Below, piece after piece: positions 25,175 to 32,680 of a stretch of 64,000 bases of DNA. The stretch comes from Ferrovibrio sp046297595 (GTDB lineage: Bacteria > Pseudomonadota > Alphaproteobacteria > Ferrovibrionales > Ferrovibrionaceae). Every line of letters begins with the position of its first letter. Position 1 is the stretch's first letter. The stretch spans positions 206,124 to 270,123 of the forward strand of contig NZ_JBKBHT010000005.1 in NCBI RefSeq assembly GCF_046297595.1, given 5' to 3'. The notes under the pieces are model-generated. The model saw only the letters and a list, made by a program, of their open reading frames with translations. It did no database searches and had not been told where the DNA came from. Made by a program: the position numbers and the translations under genes.

Positions 25175-25844
25175 TGTTCTGGAGTTGCAGGATATCCGCC
25201 GCACCTTCAGCCAGGGCGGCGAGACGGTCGAGGTGCTGCGCGGCGTCGACCTCTCGGTCAAAGGCGGCGAGATCGTCGCTCTGCTGGGGCCGTCCGGTTC
25301 AGGCAAATCCACGCTGCTGCATATCGCGGGTCTGCTGGAACGGCCAAGTTCGGGCAGCATTGTGATCGGTGGACAGGATTGCAGTACGATGGACGACGCC
25401 GAGCGCACGCTCACCCGCCGTCATCGCATCGGTTTTGTCTATCAGTATCATCATCTGCTGCCGGAATTTTCCGCACTGGAGAATGCCGCTATGCCGCTGC
25501 GGGTGCGTGGCGGAAGCGCATCCGCCGCCGGAATGAAGGCTTCCGACCTGTTGACGCATCTGGGCCTCGGGCATCGTTTGACGCATCGTCCGGCGCGACT
25601 GTCGGGCGGCGAGCAGCAGCGCGTCGCCATCGCCCGTGCCGTGGTGGGGAAACCCGATCTGCTGCTGGCCGACGAACCGACCGGCAATCTGGATGAAAAG
25701 ACCGCCGATACGGTTTTTGCGGAACTGACCGGCCTTGTACGCAACAACGGCATCGGCGCCCTGATCGCCACCCACAACATGGATCTGGCGCGGCGCATGG
25801 ACCGCATCGTCACCCTGCACGAAGGCCGGCTGCGGGCGGCTTGA
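25167..25844 (+). CDS. lolD: Lipoprotein-releasing ABC transporter ATPase LolD
   Basis: The 225-residue ATPase of the Lol exporter. Walker A is GPSGSGKST near residue 42, the Q-loop lies in YQYHHLLPEFSALENAAMPL, the ABC signature is LSGGEQQRVAIARA and Walker B is LLLADEPTGNLDE. The LLPEFSALEN stretch is typical of LolD over other MacB-like ATPases. The ATG at 25167 sits within the end of lolC. The gene ends 8 bases from the converging oxidoreductase gene. Confidence 0.95.
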   Translation: MSNVLELQDIRRTFSQGGETVEVLRGVDLSVKGGEIVALLGPSGSGKSTLLHIAGLLERPSSGSIVIGGQDCSTMDDAERTLTRRHRIGFVYQYHHLLPEFSALENAAMPLRVRGGSASAAGMKASDLLTHLGLGHRLTHRPARLSGGEQQRVAIARAVVGKPDLLLADEPTGNLDEKTADTVFAELTGLVRNNGIGALIATHNMDLARRMDRIVTLHEGRLRAA

Positions 25845-25852
25845 CAATTCGC

Positions 25853-26437
25853 TCAGGCGGCTTTCCTGCCGGCCTCGCGCATCTGCGCCAGCCACGCTTG
25901 CCGCGTGGCATCGTCGGCGCCACCGACGTTTCCGAATAGCGTCTCATTTACGGGTTCGACCCCGACAAAGCTCAGGATGTTACGTTTGAGCAATCGTAGG
26001 GCATGGGCGAAGAAAATCCAGCGATAGGCGAAAGCCGGCATGCCCATGGTGATCGCCACATGGGCGGTGCGACCGGTCAGGCGTTTTTCCGGAAAGCCTT
26101 TCGCCCGATAGGCGAAGGCGAAACCAGGCCGCAGAACCTGCTCGAAAAAGGCCTTCAGCATCGCGGGCATGTCGCCGAGCCAGAGCGGAAACACCACCAG
26201 CAGATGCTCGGCCCAGGCGATGGCGGCCTGCGCCTCAATCAACGTGCCGGGTGGCGAGCCATGCTCGAAGTCCGATTGGCTGCGCAGATAGGGTATATCG
26301 AGCGTGGCGATATCGATGCACCGGACTTCGTGCCCCGCCGCCTGCGCGCCATCGGCATAGGCATCCGCCAGTGCCCGGCAGAGCCGGTCATGCGACGGAT
26401 CGGGATGGCCCAGCAGGATCAGGATGTGTTTGCCCAT
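25853..26437 (-). CDS. NAD(P)H-dependent oxidoreductase, flavodoxin-like fold
   Basis: This 194-residue protein belongs to the flavodoxin-like NAD(P)H:quinone oxidoreductase group (MdaB/KefF-like). It begins KHILILLGHPDPSHDRLCRAL, the FMN phosphate-binding strand-loop-helix. The central LLVVFPLWLGDMPAMLKAFFEQVL matches the group's FPLWW/G-P-A-LKGW pattern. Likely substrates are quinones or other electrophiles; the true one is unknown. The ATG at 26437 is chosen over a TTG six codons upstream. It is divergent from the halohydrin dehalogenase candidate and may share its control region. Confidence 0.82.
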   Translation of the reverse strand: MGKHILILLGHPDPSHDRLCRALADAYADGAQAAGHEVRCIDIATLDIPYLRSQSDFEHGSPPGTLIEAQAAIAWAEHLLVVFPLWLGDMPAMLKAFFEQVLRPGFAFAYRAKGFPEKRLTGRTAHVAITMGMPAFAYRWIFFAHALRLLKRNILSFVGVEPVNETLFGNVGGADDATRQAWLAQMREAGRKAA

Positions 26438-26583
26438 GACCGCAGACTGCCGCAATACGCCATTGTCCGCCTTGATCTGAGTCAGGACCAGCCCATAACA
26501 CCGCTTGCCGCCACGTCACAGCGATGCAGCAATTGCACTGGGCCGGGAAGGGCTTAGGATTTCCTCGATAAACGGAGGAAACC

Positions 26584-27315
26584 ATGAGCCAGCCGCAGAT
26601 CGTCCTGCTCACCCATGTGAAACATTTCATCGGCCCAACGGCGGTGCATCGCTTGCTGCGCGAGGGGATGAGGGTGGTCTGCCATGACATGGCCTTCGCC
26701 GATCCGGCCGTGCGCGAGGCTTTCCAGGCCGAAGTGCCCGGCGTGGAAATCTGTACCACCACGGCGCCCACCGAACTGGTCGCTGAAGTCGCCGGCCGCT
26801 TCGGTCGGCTGGATGCGCTGGTCTCCAACGATCCTTATCCGGCGGTTCGCGCCGCCGTCGACGAGGCCGACCCGGCCGAGTTCCGTCGAGCCATCGAAGC
26901 CATGATGGTCTGGCCCTATACGTTGATCGGTCGGGCGGCGGCGCAGATGAAGGCGCAAAATGGTGGCCGCATCTTGATCGTGTCGTCGGCAGCGCCGCTC
27001 ACCGGCATCCCGAATTATTCGATGTATGCCATCGCGCGTGGTGGCGCGAATGCCATGGTGCCCACTTTGTCGAAGGAACTGGCACGCTGGAACATCCCGG
27101 TGAATGCCATCGCCGCCAACTACATCAAGAATCCGGATTACTTCCCGCCCGAACTGCTGGCCAACAAGGAAGCCGTGGCCAAGATGGTGAAGAACATTCC
27201 GCTCGGCCGCCTAGGCGAACCGGAGGAAGTCGCCGAACTGGTGGCTCTGTTCGCTTCCGGCCGCTGCGGTTTCGTCACTGGCCATGTCATTCCCATTGCC
27301 GGCGGCTGGGCATAA
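26584..27315 (+). CDS. Halohydrin dehalogenase candidate (SDR fold)
   Basis: This 243-residue protein has the short-chain dehydrogenase fold but not its cofactor site. In place of the glycine-rich TGxxxGxG it has T10-x4-F15-x-G17 (THVKHFIG). The catalytic set is S135-x12-Y148-x3-R152, with arginine instead of the usual lysine. These two patterns are the fingerprint that separates halohydrin dehalogenases from ordinary SDRs. Further matches to the HheA/HheC group are VVCHD, LVSND, ANY followed by DYFPPE in the halide-site region, and TGHVIPIAGG. Such enzymes close vicinal haloalcohols to epoxides with halide release, and reopen epoxides with nucleophiles. Activity here is inferred. A CGGAGGAAA site precedes the ATG. 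The gene stands alone between a divergent oxidoreductase and a converging exporter. Confidence 0.82.
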   Translation: MSQPQIVLLTHVKHFIGPTAVHRLLREGMRVVCHDMAFADPAVREAFQAEVPGVEICTTTAPTELVAEVAGRFGRLDALVSNDPYPAVRAAVDEADPAEFRRAIEAMMVWPYTLIGRAAAQMKAQNGGRILIVSSAAPLTGIPNYSMYAIARGGANAMVPTLSKELARWNIPVNAIAANYIKNPDYFPPELLANKEAVAKMVKNIPLGRLGEPEEVAELVALFASGRCGFVTGHVIPIAGGWA

Positions 27316-27318
27316 ACA

Positions 27319-28233
27319 TCAGTCGGCCGGCGCTGCCACCGTCTTCGCCTTAGTCGGCATTGTCATCGCCACCACGCCGATGAAGACGCAGACAAAGCCG
27401 ATCCAGGCAGTGGAGCCAAGGCTCTCGCCCAGGAACAATACACCTATGCCGACGCCGATGGGCACGCGCAGATAGGCCTGCGCCGTGGTGCCGACCGAAC
27501 CCAGGGTGTGGATCAGCCGGAAATAGATGGCGAAAGCCAGCGCGGTGGAAAACACCGAGAGGCCAAGCAGGGCAAGGATCGAGTCTGTGGACGGTTCCAG
27601 CGTCCATGGCCGGTCGATGACCAGGCTGGCCGGGATCAGCAGGACCGTGCCGCAGAGCATCGAACCGGCTGCCGGCACCAGCGGATCGAGCCCTTTGAAA
27701 TTGCGGCCAAAGATCGCCGCGCCGGCATAGCTGATAGTGGCGGCGATGATGGCCAGTTGCGAGATCAGTTCGCGGCCTAGGCCGCTCAGAGCCTGCAGGC
27801 CAATGATCAGGCAGATTCCAGCCATGCCGACGATCACGCCGAGCAGCTTGCGCCCGGTTGTCGGTTCATGGCGCGTGATCGCCACGGTCAGCAGGAAGGT
27901 GAAGATCGGCGTGGTCGAATTCAGGATCACCGCCAGTCCGGCATCCACGCTGTATTCTGCCCAGGCGATCAGGGTGAAGGGCACCACGCTGTTGAGGCAG
28001 GCCTGGAACAGGAAACGTTTCCAGGTCTCGGCGTCGCGCGGCAGGCCGATGCCGCGCATGTGCAGGATAGCCAGCAGCAGCAGGCCCGCGATCAGCGTGC
28101 GGGCCGCGATGAGAGTCACCGGCGGGATGGTGGCAATGCCTAGCTTGATGAAGGTGTAGGACGCACCCCACAGAGTCGCCAGGACGGCGAGCAGGGCATA
28201 TTCGACGACTGGGTTGGAGCGGGCTTCGGACAT
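27319..28233 (-). CDS. DMT-superfamily transporter (EamA type)
   Basis: A 304-residue inner-membrane protein with ten hydrophobic helices in two EamA repeats (about 10-140 and 160-290). The start LLAVLATLWGASYTFIKLG and the second-repeat SVFSTALAFAIYFRLIHTLG are typical. Family members export amino acids, metabolites or drugs; the substrate cannot be told. The gene converges on the halohydrin dehalogenase candidate with only 3 bases between stops and is divergent from iorA-like. Confidence 0.88.
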   Translation of the reverse strand: MSEARSNPVVEYALLAVLATLWGASYTFIKLGIATIPPVTLIAARTLIAGLLLLAILHMRGIGLPRDAETWKRFLFQACLNSVVPFTLIAWAEYSVDAGLAVILNSTTPIFTFLLTVAITRHEPTTGRKLLGVIVGMAGICLIIGLQALSGLGRELISQLAIIAATISYAGAAIFGRNFKGLDPLVPAAGSMLCGTVLLIPASLVIDRPWTLEPSTDSILALLGLSVFSTALAFAIYFRLIHTLGSVGTTAQAYLRVPIGVGIGVLFLGESLGSTAWIGFVCVFIGVVAMTMPTKAKTVAAPAD

Positions 28234-28393
28234 CGGACCTATGGGAATCGGGGAGGAACTGGACGCCAGACTGCCATGCCCCGCAGAATCTGTCGCCGGG
28301 CCATACTACGGGCCCGGCCGAAGCATGGCGCGATCGTTCAATACGGCCTGCTCCTTTGCCCGCAGGATGCGGCATCCAGAACCGGAGGATGCC

Positions 28394-28864
28394 ATGCAAT
28401 TGTCGGTCAATGGTCGCACTGTCGTTATCCCGGATGCCCGGGCAGGCGATCCCCTGCTTTGGGTTCTGCGCGAGCACCTGGGGCTGGTCGGCACAAAATT
28501 CGGCTGCGGTCAGGGCCTTTGCGGAGCCTGTACGATCCATGTCGGGGGCACGGCGGTGCGCAGCTGCCAGATCGCTGCGGCCGATGCGGCAGGGCAGGCG
28601 ATTGTCACCATCGAGGGGCTGGCCGGGGACGATGGCGTACTGCATCCGGTGCAGCAGGCCTGGATCGAGGAAAGCGTGCCGCAATGCGGCTATTGCCAGG
28701 CCGGGCAGATCATGTCGGCCGCCGCGCTGCTGCAGGCCACACCACGTCCGGACGATGCCGCCATCGATGCTGCGATGGCGGGCAATCTGTGCCGCTGCGG
28801 TACTTATGCCCGTATCCGCAAGGCGATCCTGCGCGCCGGCGTGAGGATGGAGCAGAAGCCATGA
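28394..28864 (+). CDS. (2Fe-2S)-binding subunit of a molybdenum hydroxylase (IorA type)
   Basis: The 156-residue small subunit that passes electrons from the molybdenum site. The plant-type [2Fe-2S] ligands are C38, C43, C46 and C58 (FGCGQGLCGACTIHV). The second cluster, in the four-helix domain, is held by C98, C101, C133 and C135 (CGYCQAG and NLCRCGTYARI). Length and layout match the alpha subunit of isoquinoline 1-oxidoreductase and related aldehyde oxidases. The ATG at 28394 follows a GGAGGAT site; a longer in-frame start upstream lacks support. Its TGA overlaps the start of the large subunit (ATGA). Confidence 0.92.
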   Translation: MQLSVNGRTVVIPDARAGDPLLWVLREHLGLVGTKFGCGQGLCGACTIHVGGTAVRSCQIAAADAAGQAIVTIEGLAGDDGVLHPVQQAWIEESVPQCGYCQAGQIMSAAALLQATPRPDDAAIDAAMAGNLCRCGTYARIRKAILRAGVRMEQKP

Positions 28865-30888
28865 CAGATCTGTCGCGCCGGCTGCTTCTCGAACATGCGG
28901 CCCGCTTTGCGGCGGGCGTCACGGTCTTTGCGGCGACCCCGGCCTGTGCCTTCAATCCGCTGCCGGCCATGCCAACCCGCAGCATGCCGGAAGCTGAGGC
29001 GCGCGTCGCCTGGCTGCGGCTGCTGCCCGATGGCCGCGTACGGCTTTTGCTGCCACGCCAGGAAATGGGGCAGGGTGTCAGCATCGCTCTGCGCCAGATC
29101 GTGGCCGAGGAGCTGGACTGGGATATTGAGCGCGTCGAGGTCTTGCTGCCCGATACGGCTTCCATCGCGCCGGTCAAATCCACGGTGGGCAGCGACAGTC
29201 TGAAGGATTTCGCCGAACCGGTGGCGCGTGCCGCCGCCCTGCTGCGCGAGTATCTGCTTGGCGGAGAAGGCAGTACCGAAATCATTGACCGGGGGCAGCC
29301 GGTGACCCTGCGCAGTTTCCGCCCTGATGGCCCGCGCCGCCACGTTGGCTCTGGCCTACCGACCGAGCAGATCGAGAGCATCGTCACCGGCGCTCCGCTT
29401 TATGCTGGCGATATCCGCCTCCCCGATATGCTGTTCGGCATGGTCTTGCCAACCGGGGCGACCATCTCGGCACCGGGCGATGATGTGCGAGTGGTAACGC
29501 TCAGTGACGGACGCGGCGGCCTTTTGTCGGCACATCCGGCCGCGCTGCATGCAGCCGCAGCGCGGGTCGAACGGGATCAGACGCCGCGCCCGATGCCGGC
29601 GGTGGATATCGACACCATCCAGCAACGCGGCGATCTCGAACATAGCCTGCGGGGCGATGCGGTGGAGGCCGGTGCGCCCTGGATTCTGGACCGGCGTTAC
29701 GACATTCCCGCCGCTGCCCACGCCACCATTGAACCGCGCAGTGCGGTGGCGCAATGGTATGGCCGGGAGGCCGCCGTGCGGCTGGAAGTCTGGACCGGCA
29801 CGCAGGACACGTTCTTCGTGCGGGAGACCCTGGCGCGGCATTTTGGTTTATCGACGGAAAAAGTACTGGTGCATGGCTGCCGCATCGGCGGCGGTTTCGG
29901 TGCTCGCACCATCGTGAGACAGGAACTGGAGGCCGCCCTGCTGGCGGAGGCGGCCGGTCAGCCGGTGAAGGTGCAATGGAGCCGCGCTGCGGAATTCATC
30001 GATGGTTTCCATCGTCCGCCATCCTCGCACCGCATCCGTGCCCTGCTGGGGGCCGACGGAAAGATTGCGGATTGGTGGCATGGCTTTTGTTCCGGCCATG
30101 TCATCTTCACGTCTGCAGCCATGCCGCGCTGGATGCAGGTGGTAACCAGCCTGGTGAAGGATCCGGGTGTAGCGCGTGGCGCAGTACCGCCCTATGTCGC
30201 GGCTCGCATGCGGGTGGAGTTTTCCGATATCCGCCTGCCGGTCGATACCGGCCCGTGGCGTGGCCTGGGGGCTGGGCCGAATGGTTTTGCCATTGAATCT
30301 GCCATGGACGAACTGGCCGCCCTGGCCGGGCAGGACCCGCTGCAATTCAGACTGGGCAATCTCGATCCGCAACATGTGCGACTGAAAGCTTGCCTGGAGC
30401 GGGTTGCCGATCTGGCCGGCTGGGCAACTGGGCCGTATTCAGGCGGAGGCTTCGGGCGGGGCCTTGCCTGCGGCATCTACAAGGAAAGCAGTTACGCTGC
30501 CGTGGTGGCGGACGTGAATGTCGACAGTGATGGTGCCGTGCGGGTGGCGCGGCTGTATTGCGCGCAGGATAGCGGGCTGGTGGTGAACCCGGATCAGGCA
30601 CGGGCCCAGATTGAGGGCAATCTGGTCTGGGGGATCGGTATGGTCCTGAACGAAAGACTGCCGATTGAGGATGGCCGGGTCGCTGCCTATAGTTTTGCCG
30701 ATTACGCCATTCCGACCATGGATGCCATGCCACCCATCGACATCGTCCTGATCGAACCAGCAGGAGCACCGCCCAGCGGGGCCGGAGAAACCGCGATGGT
30801 GGCGGTGGCGGCAGTGGCGAATGCCATCGCGGCAGCAACCGGCCGGCGTGTGGCGACGCTGCCCTATATTCCACAATCGCCGGTCTGA
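28861..30888 (+). CDS. Molybdopterin-binding subunit of an IorB-type hydroxylase
   Basis: The 675-residue large subunit that would hydroxylate an N-heterocycle or aldehyde at a molybdenum centre. The N-terminus has a twin-arginine signal (S5-R6-R7-L8 followed by a hydrophobic stretch), so export to the periplasm is likely, as for other IorB proteins. Cofactor motifs include RQEMGQGVSIALRQI, RIGGGFGARTIVRQELEAALL and the C-terminal PPSGAGETAM with the likely catalytic Glu at about 643. It is shorter than the roughly 720-780 residues I expect for IorB. No fused or adjacent cytochrome is present, so the electron acceptor is not visible. Substrate unknown. Translationally coupled to the small subunit. 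Confidence 0.88.
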   Translation: MTDLSRRLLLEHAARFAAGVTVFAATPACAFNPLPAMPTRSMPEAEARVAWLRLLPDGRVRLLLPRQEMGQGVSIALRQIVAEELDWDIERVEVLLPDTASIAPVKSTVGSDSLKDFAEPVARAAALLREYLLGGEGSTEIIDRGQPVTLRSFRPDGPRRHVGSGLPTEQIESIVTGAPLYAGDIRLPDMLFGMVLPTGATISAPGDDVRVVTLSDGRGGLLSAHPAALHAAAARVERDQTPRPMPAVDIDTIQQRGDLEHSLRGDAVEAGAPWILDRRYDIPAAAHATIEPRSAVAQWYGREAAVRLEVWTGTQDTFFVRETLARHFGLSTEKVLVHGCRIGGGFGARTIVRQELEAALLAEAAGQPVKVQWSRAAEFIDGFHRPPSSHRIRALLGADGKIADWWHGFCSGHVIFTSAAMPRWMQVVTSLVKDPGVARGAVPPYVAARMRVEFSDIRLPVDTGPWRGLGAGPNGFAIESAMDELAALAGQDPLQFRLGNLDPQHVRLKACLERVADLAGWATGPYSGGGFGRGLACGIYKESSYAAVVADVNVDSDGAVRVARLYCAQDSGLVVNPDQARAQIEGNLVWGIGMVLNERLPIEDGRVAAYSFADYAIPTMDAMPPIDIVLIEPAGAPPSGAGETAMVAVAAVANAIAAATGRRVATLPYIPQSPV

Positions 30889-30892
30889 CATC

Positions 30893-31825
30893 GTGAGCGA
30901 TTATGCCAGCGCGGCCTTTGTCGGCCTGATCCTGCGCCAGATGGCGGTGGCAGGCATTCCGGTGCCGCAGGAACTGTCGCCAGGGCCACCGCCGGGCGGA
31001 CCACCTGTGGCATCTCTCGACCTGAAACGGCAGTTACTGGCCCATGCCTGCACTGTGGCGGGGCCGGGTTTTGTGCTGCAGGTCGGGCAGGGTATTCACG
31101 CCGTACCCAGCGATCCGACGCTGGATGCCCTGCGCCGGGCGGTCGATGCCGCCGACCTGCTCGACCGCTGGCGCCGGTTGGAGAAATACCATCATTCCCA
31201 CCATCGTGTTCGTGTGCTGCGGGCTGGCGAGCGGGAGATACGACTCAGTCACGTATCGCTGCGCACGACACCTCCGGGAGCGCTGGAGAATCTGGCGGTG
31301 CTGGGATTGCTGGCGGCTTTGCTTCAGGCCATCGGTTGCAGCGGCCTGGATATCGATCTCGGTCATGCCTCGGATTGTGTTCCTGCGATGCGCGACGGCC
31401 GTGTCGTGCTTGCGCAGGGGATTGACGCGCTGCCTACGGCCGACTGGTGCATAAGCTGGCGCGATCTGTGTCGGGAAGATCGTATTCAGCCGCCACAGGT
31501 GCAGCCCAGTCTTTTGGATCGGCTCTATGCCCTGTTCGACGACGACCCCATGCGTCCTTGGCCGATCGCGCAGGCTGCTGCGGCCCTGGCGATGTCTTCA
31601 CGGCAGTTGCAGCGGCAATTGCGAGTTGCCGGGGCGTCCTACTCCGGCATCCTGCGCGATGCGCGTGTCCGCCGGTCGGCCCGGATGATGCTGGAAACGC
31701 CAGCAAGCCTCGCCGAGATCGGCTATGCCGCCGGCTTTGCCGACCAGGCGCATTTCACGCGCGAATTCCGTCGCATTCTCGGGGCCAGTCCGGCGGAATG
31801 GCGTCGCCTCGTGACCGGCGCCTGA
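30893..31825 (+). CDS. AraC-family transcriptional regulator
   Basis: A 310-residue protein with a C-terminal AraC helix-turn-helix pair (about 220-305): PIAQAAAALAMSSRQLQRQLRV and then LAEIGYAAGFADQAHFTREFRRILGASPAEWR. The N-terminal domain has no obvious family match by eye, and probably binds the inducer. The start is the GTG at 30893, four bases after the IorB-type stop, with no clear ribosome-binding site, which suggests coupling. Its place at the end of the hydroxylase operon makes it the likely regulator of that operon. Confidence 0.85.
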   Translation: MSDYASAAFVGLILRQMAVAGIPVPQELSPGPPPGGPPVASLDLKRQLLAHACTVAGPGFVLQVGQGIHAVPSDPTLDALRRAVDAADLLDRWRRLEKYHHSHHRVRVLRAGEREIRLSHVSLRTTPPGALENLAVLGLLAALLQAIGCSGLDIDLGHASDCVPAMRDGRVVLAQGIDALPTADWCISWRDLCREDRIQPPQVQPSLLDRLYALFDDDPMRPWPIAQAAAALAMSSRQLQRQLRVAGASYSGILRDARVRRSARMMLETPASLAEIGYAAGFADQAHFTREFRRILGASPAEWRRLVTGA

Positions 31826-31829
31826 TCCT

Positions 31830-32360
31830 TCAGCGCCGCCGCGCCAGCCAGTCCTCGCGGCTTTGGCCCCACAATTCGGTATCGATGTTGATCGGGGCGG
31901 GCAGGCGGTCCCGACGCAGCCAGCGTGACCCGAGGCGTTGGGCCACCTTCTGCGAATTCACGTTTTCCGGCACGATGCAATGGATCACATCGGTCCAGCC
32001 CAGATGCTCGAAAGCCCAGTCGATGGCTGCTGTGGCACCCTCGGTGGCATAGCCTTTGCCCCAGGCCTCGCGCACCAAGGACCAGCCCACTTCAGGACCC
32101 GGCCAGCCTTCCGGACGCCAGGGGCCCAGCCGGCCGATCCAGCGGCCAGAGGCCTTTTCGATCACCGAGAACATCGCAAAGCCGTCGATCTGCCAGGCTC
32201 CGGCCATGATGCAGAGGCTGCGCCAGGCTATTGGGCGCTCCTGCACCCCGCCCAGATGGCGCTGGCTCTCCGGATCGGCCATGAAGGCGGCCCAGGCGTC
32301 GAGGTCGGCGGCCAGCGGCGGGCGAAGGATCAGGCGTTCGGTTTCGAGCGTAATGGTCAT
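31830..32360 (-). CDS. GNAT acetyltransferase (RimJ/RimL type)
   Basis: A 176-residue acetyl-CoA-dependent N-acetyltransferase. The N-terminus (LETERLILRPPLAADLDAW) and the acetyl-CoA-binding loop region VREAWGKGYATEGATAAIDWAFEHLG are typical of the RimJ/RimL group, with IVPENVNSQKVAQRLG as the following motif. Target could be a protein N-terminus or a small amine. It converges on the AraC gene with 4 bases between stops. Confidence 0.87.
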   Translation of the reverse strand: MTITLETERLILRPPLAADLDAWAAFMADPESQRHLGGVQERPIAWRSLCIMAGAWQIDGFAMFSVIEKASGRWIGRLGPWRPEGWPGPEVGWSLVREAWGKGYATEGATAAIDWAFEHLGWTDVIHCIVPENVNSQKVAQRLGSRWLRRDRLPAPINIDTELWGQSREDWLARRR

Positions 32361-32553
32361 GGGCGAGGCTTATGCCATCCTGTGTGGCTGGGGGAAACCG
32401 TAACCGCACCCTTACGGATGTTGAATACTGTTCTCCGACATGCGGCGTGGAATACCATATCTGGCTGATCAATCCCTGGTGATTTCCGGTTCGTTCGCCT
32501 AGCGCTGGGATTCGTCCGCAAGCGTTCTCCCGGCCGTCGACGGAAACCCGCAC

Positions 32554-32562
32554 TTATCCACA
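32554..32562 (+). promoter_or_regulatory. DnaA box TTATCCACA upstream of dnaE
   Basis: The nine bases match the consensus DnaA box exactly. A single 9-mer can occur by chance, but its place 119 bases upstream of the replicative polymerase gene and next to a hairpin makes a regulatory role possible. No cluster of boxes is present, so it is not an origin. Confidence 0.45.
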
Positions 32563-32570
32563 AGATATTG

Positions 32571-32615
32571 GGAATCCACGCGAATCCGTAACACTCCTGA
32601 TGGGATTCGGATTCC
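32571..32615 (+). repeat. Bulged inverted repeat in the dnaE leader
   Basis: GGAATC (32571-32576) and CGAATCC (32581-32587) pair with GGATTCG (32603-32609) and GATTCC (32610-32615), giving 13 base pairs with one 4-base bulge and a 15-base loop. No T-run follows, so it is not a standard terminator. It could act as an RNA hairpin or as a protein-binding repeat. Confidence 0.5.
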
Positions 32616-32680
32616 TTGCGTTCTGGTTTCCGTCGCCTAGGTCGCGTATCGTATTTCGCGAACGGGAATCGAAAATCGCC

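Larger units (their letters stand above)
32361..32680. other. 320-base intergenic region upstream of dnaE
   Basis: This holds the divergent upstream regions of the acetyltransferase gene and dnaE. It contains a perfect DnaA-box sequence (32554-32562) and a large bulged hairpin (32571-32615), both listed separately. No LexA-type GAAC-N7-GTTC site and no clear promoter pair was found. No small gene is evident. Confidence 0.55.

Noticed and set aside
32361..32680. Possible SOS control of dnaE.
   Set aside because: No alphaproteobacterial LexA site (GAAC-N7-GTTC) was found in the upstream region, and the protein is the housekeeping DnaE1 type by length.
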